Source: Argopecten irradians
Taxonomy: Eukaryota > Mollusca > Bivalvia > Pectinida > Pectinidae
Length of the DNA: 64,000 nt
Assembly: GCF_041381155.1 (NCBI RefSeq)
Contig: NC_091138.1
Location: 31,675,604 to 31,739,603, forward strand
Reading direction: 5' to 3'
The translations under genes and the position numbers were made by a program. Of this stretch, positions 60,101 to 64,000 are shown in pieces. The notes under the pieces were generated by a model, which was given only the letters and a program-made list of their open reading frames with translations, did no database searches and was not told where the DNA came from. Each line of letters opens with the position of its first letter. The first letter of the stretch is position 1.

Positions 60101-60149
60101 TAGACTGTGAGCCATAGGCCAGCATACTCTGTCGCAGAGATGCCGCCAT
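57138..60149 (-). CDS. MFSD13A: MFSD13A/TMEM180-like multipass membrane protein, 4 coding exons, complete
   Basis: Coding exons on the minus strand are 60149-59271, 58808-58654, 58078-57995 and 57489-57183 (stop TGA). Every intron is GT-AG and phases join cleanly (0, 2, 2), giving 474 aa; human MFSD13A is about 517 aa. I recognise the family from the N-terminal stretch with YYVKVFLDIYHIDQMWFNL, then WNAINDPLFAYLQ, and the C-terminal FNMPLSDIVDTD and HPISSLVYGNNALVTKP motifs. Hydrophobic segments recur through the protein, as expected of a major-facilitator-like fold; the family's substrate is not established. I chose the ATG at 60149 (MAASLRQS). The frame is open 15 codons further to a GTG at 60194, with a stop just before it, so that stretch is probably 5' UTR. 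A poly(A) signal AATAAA (minus strand) lies at 57138-57143, about 40 bp past the stop. Introns carry MITEs at 58995-59209 and 58224-58438. Exon structure is seen; the family assignment is from memory. Confidence 0.9.
57614..57780. mobile_element. TIR element, CAGTAAAACC family, in MFSD13A intron 3
   Basis: GCAGTAAAACCTTTCTTAAT on the left and GGTCTTTATAGACAGGTTTG on the right, like 27593-27775. A second GACAGGGTTGCATGCAATAC segment follows at 57840, duplicating the right end. Confidence 0.6.
58224..58438. mobile_element. TIR element with TACTGTAAACC ends, in MFSD13A intron 2
   Basis: Left end TACTGTAAACCAGCTTTTGC and right end GAATGGTTTACAGTA, about 215 bp, TA at both ends; same end type as 9778-9999. 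Confidence 0.6.
58995..59209. mobile_element. TIR element with TATGTCTGTTTAGGGTT arms, in MFSD13A intron 1
   Basis: AGGCCTAAAAAAATAATATG then TCTGTTTAGGGTTGC faces AACCCTAAACAGACATATTT then TTTTGTTTAGCCT. Inside, GGGTCGGTAGG and GGGTCGGTCGGG are in direct order, with a T20-type homopolymer. The minus-strand frame at 59237-58932 lies over it and is not a gene. Confidence 0.75.
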
Positions 60150-60194
60150 ATCTGCTGTCTCACTGGGATGTAAGTCTCCTGATACCACAGTCAC

Positions 60195-60632
60195 TTATAC
60201 AGGCCAATGTACTTCAAAGCTAATCTACAAAATATGAAGAGGGTCATTACTTCATAATTTAATTAAATTCAAGTGTTTTGACATGCCCTATAACAAGTTT
60301 AATAGCAATGACATTTTATATTGATCTCAAGATTCTGACAAACTGTAGTACATTAATGTACCAGTATGTACATAACAGTATATTTCCGTTCTACTTTCAG
60401 TTTCCCGTTTGATCTATGTTAAACCAGATGGGCAATATCACGCTATGAACTCCAATCTGGTCAAACGTATGAATATTTAACGTTTCCGCCGCGTCACTGA
60501 CAATGTATGCAGTGTATACTTACGCCTATACATAACGGTCAAATAATTTAAAAAGTGGTTTTAAAATTGTGCGGTCTATGAAATCTAATAGTATTATCGT
60601 GTTGACAAAATAGCATGTATTAAAAAATATCA
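60195..60632. other. Upstream region of MFSD13A
   Basis: Expected to hold the promoter and perhaps a non-coding first exon. A CpG-containing stretch (TTTCCGCCGCGTCACTGA) lies near 60484-60501. No TATA box was assigned. Confidence 0.35.
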
Positions 60633-60701
60633 TTGCATAATTTTCATTTGTTCGCTTGTTTTAAAACGTTTTGTGTTGAACTATATTCAGAATCTGATGC
60701 T

Positions 60702-60965
60702 ATGGCTGTTCCGTTTATTAAACTTGGTGACGTCAACACTAGCGCAAGCGGGAAATTCAAAGGATATACGTGCATAGTTTTGAATTTGAATGATCGTAAT
60801 GGAAATATAACTAACGGACGCCATTCTATTTATCTTCCTTCCGGATGGGCTTCATATCAACTGTATGTCCAATCTGGTAACAGTTTATTGCGTAATTATG
60901 AGATTTACACCTTACTCACCCATTCTGATCTATCAGAGTTACTTCCCTTTGTTTCGCTTGATTAG
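60702..60965 (+). CDS. Unrecognised ORF fragment, 3' end made of a palindromic MITE
   Basis: An open frame from an ATG (MAVPFIKLGDVNTSASGKF) through LNLNDRNGNITNGRHSIYLP, ending at a TAG supplied by the hairpin element at 60930-61003. About 76 codons precede the element. Composition looks protein-like (mixed polar residues, no low complexity), but there is no clear splice site and no family is recognised. It lies about 550 bp upstream of, and divergent from, MFSD13A. It may be a remnant of a transposon ORF or a lineage-specific gene cut short. Confidence 0.25.
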   Translation: MAVPFIKLGDVNTSASGKFKGYTCIVLNLNDRNGNITNGRHSIYLPSGWASYQLYVQSGNSLLRNYEIYTLLTHSDLSELLPFVSLD

Positions 60966-61003
60966 TACTGACAGAGTGAAATGAAGGGAAGTAACTCTGG
61001 TAG
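60930..61003. mobile_element. 74-bp hairpin MITE, second copy
   Basis: CTATCAGAGTTACTTCCC faces GGGAAGTAACTCTGGTAG, loop ATTAGTACTGACAGAGTGAA. It supplies the stop of the ORF at 60702 and abuts the truncated LINE tail at 61008. Confidence 0.85.
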
Positions 61004-61007
61004 ATAA

Positions 61008-61336
61008 TAACTCAACTTTATTGCTTTCTTACATCCATACAAAAGATCAATAGCAAAACATACATAACACACAGTAGATTAAAACAACAACTTAAACATT
61101 TATCAAGCCAGCTTTCCTCAGTTCAAAGGACTTTTTAACAAAGAGGCCTAAATCCTGTACTGCAGTAGAAGTTATAGATCATTAGAACACAAGAGTCGTA
61201 TCAAATTTTCAAAATCTGTTAGATGATGGTTCAGGTTAATTACATCTTTATTTAAGAAAATTATTCTCAATGCAGAGTTAAAGGAACATTTAAAAATGAA
61301 GTGGGTTTCATCCTCAATATTGTTATAAAATTTGCA
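61008..61336 (-). mobile_element. 5'-truncated LINE 3' end, same family as 49265-51115
   Basis: The plus strand shares AGCTTTCCTCAGTTCAAA, GACTTTTTAA, AAGAGGCC, GTTCATTAGA-like and TTTCATCCTCAATATTGT segments, in the same order, with 49380-49620. This is a typical 5'-truncated insertion covering only the 3' terminus. Confidence 0.8.
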
Positions 61337-64000
61337 TCAGTGTGCTTACATGCAAGAGTAACACAGTCAATTGTCAAAGAAATGGACAAGCTTGATGTTG
61401 ATTATTGCATTACTTACGTCGGTAAATTAACAAATGATCATGACACTAATATAAACAGCCACAATTGTTATGTTACTTTTGTTCTAGGCCTATAATTAAA
61501 ATATTTTATATAGCCTACATCATATGTGAACACATCGAGCCCCTGTGTTAAAGTCACATAAACAGACAAAGGGGAATAACTCTTATACATAATTATGAAC
61601 TTCACATTGTCCCAGAGGTAGACAACTGCATTAAGCCCAAAATAAATTAACACTTTTAGAGACCAATTTCACTTCTCCCTTTATGATTCAAAATATGACG
61701 TGCATGACATTTTTTGACAACGTTTTTGTGTTGCTGCCACAGTAGAGAGTTGTCGAGTTGAAAATAATGACACTGGTGACAAGAGTGACGAGACCTGGGC
61801 ATGCAGAAGCAATACGCGTTAATGTCAGCAAATAAATCCTACTCTCTTGTTGCTTCAAATCATGTTACCGATATTATCAATCATTGCTGTCATCTTTAAA
61901 ACACATATAAACTTACCTGTTAGACTAGTCCTGCTTCGTTAGCAGAACATATAATGAAGATATATTTCGACAGAGGTAAGTCAAGTATCTGTACCGAATC
62001 CTTTTTCGTCGGGCCACGTACTTCTATGATCTTCTTTTATGACATCTTTTACGGAAATCAAGGATGTACATATGTTTAACTTAAGGGACTGCGAACGAAT
62101 ATAATTAAAAAATAGTATACTCAATGGTGGTCTAATGAAATAGTGAAAATTATTGCATTGTATTCTAACAGAGATTTAAATAGTATTTAAATCTCTGATT
62201 CTAACAAGCAATTTGCGTTCGCACGCATGAGACATGTATATTGTGTTTCAATTTTCGTGTCCTATTCCAGCTACCTTGGACACACGCAATGTACAACAAC
62301 TAGTAAAAGTGGACTTATAACTTTATTGATCTTTATTGTTTACATGATATACTTTGTTAGGTCATCTGGATTATCACGCAAATATCTACATGTATCATAA
62401 AATTATGTCCACCTTGTCTCCTGAATCCTAATGTTGGTAATTGCCCCTAGGACACTGTAGTCTTTCTTGGTATATTTTTATTTCTCTCGTCGATATGCTC
62501 TGCTGCCCTTCTTCGCCATCATCGTATTTTCTCTTTATTTTTTAATCAAGAATTAAAAATAATGGTCTTAAATTCGATAACTCCTAAGATATTTGTTCCA
62601 CTTCAGATTTCTTTAGAGCTGAGCAGGGTGGTATGTGCAATCTTTTAACAGTGGATAGCCCTACTACACATTAAGTACAAGTGGACACATTTTCCAGGAT
62701 GATGGTTAATAGTAGTAGTTCATAAGGAGATATTCCTGTATAATGTTTTTATCTTTTTATTCCGTGCGAACAATTATTTTGAATACTTTTCGTGTCATTT
62801 GGGAATAGGTACACGTACATATAACATATAACCTTGGAGTTAAGAGTATCCGGGAGGTCATTTAAATGTTAGATAACAAAAACCCCAGACGTACGCGTGA
62901 CAAGTGTCCATTCCTATCTTCACAACACATTGCTTCGTATCTTCAGATATTTTTGGTCTCTTTTATGAAGTCCTCCATCCATTTATCCCATATGTTTTTT
63001 GTTTTGTTTTAGTTTTGTTAAGCTTGATACCATAGATCCTATTCGTATACTACCGCGTCGCAACTTAAAGAAGATCAACCACCACGGGAGACTTGAACGG
63101 CGAGGACTAGTGAAGTGAGAGATGAAGATAAGAATCAATCGGGAACGGGGTGAAAACATGGTTTGCTACAGTGTATACAATTACACTTTATGAATACTTA
63201 TTTCACGATTGATTGCTTATTTTAAGTGCTAAGTTATATTATTGTTATTGTTCAACTTTCTCTTCATTTCTACCTAACACTGCTAGGACATATTTTTTTC
63301 TTTATCAAATTATTTCAGCATCATTTTCGTGTTCGCGGCTTTACTGTATCAGTAATAATAGAAATTTCGTTTTTATTGTCATAAAATTCAGCAATGGTAA
63401 CAGTATTCTATCTATTGATATTGCAGAAATACAAATATTAATCTTGCAAAATGGTGAAAAAGAAGCGTTTTCCCTGTCACTCGCGACATGGTTCGCTTAC
63501 GTATTTGTCTACTCAAGTGAAGTAATATTTATATGTACAGTAGAGATCCGGTTCCGGTTGCCATTTTTTCTAGACCCGTTGGTAGGTTCATGCAGCAGTG
63601 TTTGCTTTCTTTCTAGCTGGTTCACACTGAATTCACATATAAGAAAACTGGAGAAGTCTAAGATATGTGTATGATTGTCAATAACCACGTTTACATGAAG
63701 GAAAATATTTGTTTTGAGCGAAAATATCGAACCCCTTTCTAATGACCCTCCATTGCCCTTGGATTTTCATGCATCAAATTGATCACGACTACCAAGAGAC
63801 ATGTTTATTTAAAATCAGTTTAGTATTTCTACTACTACCATGTAACAGTATGTATTTTGCATTCGTATGAAAAGAAAATATTTGTTATAATTGCGCTGCG
63901 GATTGGATGGAAGTGGTTGCAATGGAATACGTCCGCTTTTCGTCCGTGTATTTACAATTCTAACTAGGGTCACGTAATCATTTCCAATAATCAATGACAC
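61337..64000. other. AT-rich intergenic DNA to the window end
   Basis: Contains the short palindrome at 62169-62197 and an open plus-strand frame at 63213-63674 with no recognised domain, no splice support and hydrophobic low-complexity character. No gene is supported. Confidence 0.4.
62169..62197. repeat. Perfect 29-bp palindrome
   Basis: CAGAGATTTAAATA, a single G, then TATTTAAATCTCTG. An AT-rich stem with a one-base centre. Confidence 0.8.

Noticed and set aside
60150..60194. GTG at 60194 as the MFSD13A start
   Set aside because: Not an ATG, preceded by an in-frame stop; the ATG at 60149 fits the family N-terminus better.
63213..63674. 153-codon plus-strand ORF as a gene
   Set aside because: No recognised motif, no splice or promoter support, hydrophobic low-complexity composition; plausible by chance in AT-rich DNA.

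Overview
This is nuclear DNA from an animal, most likely a lophotrochozoan and probably a bivalve mollusc. The reasons are short exons with GT-AG introns, an AT-rich background, and a dense load of miniature inverted-repeat elements, tRNA-related SINEs and minisatellites of a kind I associate with bivalve genomes. The species is inference and no database was searched. There are no bacterial operons, CRISPR arrays or rRNA genes.

Three genes can be supported, all on the minus strand. (1) 57138-60149 is a complete four-exon MFSD13A/TMEM180-type multipass membrane protein of 474 aa. (2) 43682-47013 is a three-exon, GPI-anchored, ten-cysteine Ly6/uPAR (quiver/sleepless-like) protein of 141 aa. Its signal-peptide exon and promoter are tandemly duplicated 631 bp apart. 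(3) 30198-30999 holds the first two coding exons of a type II membrane protein (transmembrane segment, coiled coil, basic cleavage-like site, Cys-X-Cys, Gly), which looks like the start of a membrane-anchored collagen. Its later exons were not found.

Layout: 1-5.4 kb is two satellite-like arrays. One is G-poor with a unit of about 44 bp; the other is a 21-bp array with an embedded 147-bp (7 x 21) higher-order repeat. 6-31 kb is gene-poor and holds a 28-bp minisatellite, tRNA-related SINEs and palindromic or TIR elements. 31-32 kb is the collagen-like promoter. 32.5-33.7 kb is a hAT-like element. 35.3-36.8 kb holds a degenerate repeat and a 38-bp minisatellite. 39.8-40.9 kb is a cluster of hAT-type MITEs, one with a perfect 8-bp target duplication. 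41-47.5 kb is the Ly6 gene. 47.6-51.1 kb holds two decayed non-LTR retrotransposons, one split by a small hAT MITE. 51.5-55.1 kb is dense in MITEs. 57.1-60.2 kb is MFSD13A. A truncated LINE tail follows at 61 kb, and the last 2.5 kb shows nothing I recognise.

The genes do not form a pathway. The strongest second-look items are the duplicated Ly6 promoter and first exon, the 147-bp higher-order repeat, and the CACAGGGAC-ended hAT MITE family.
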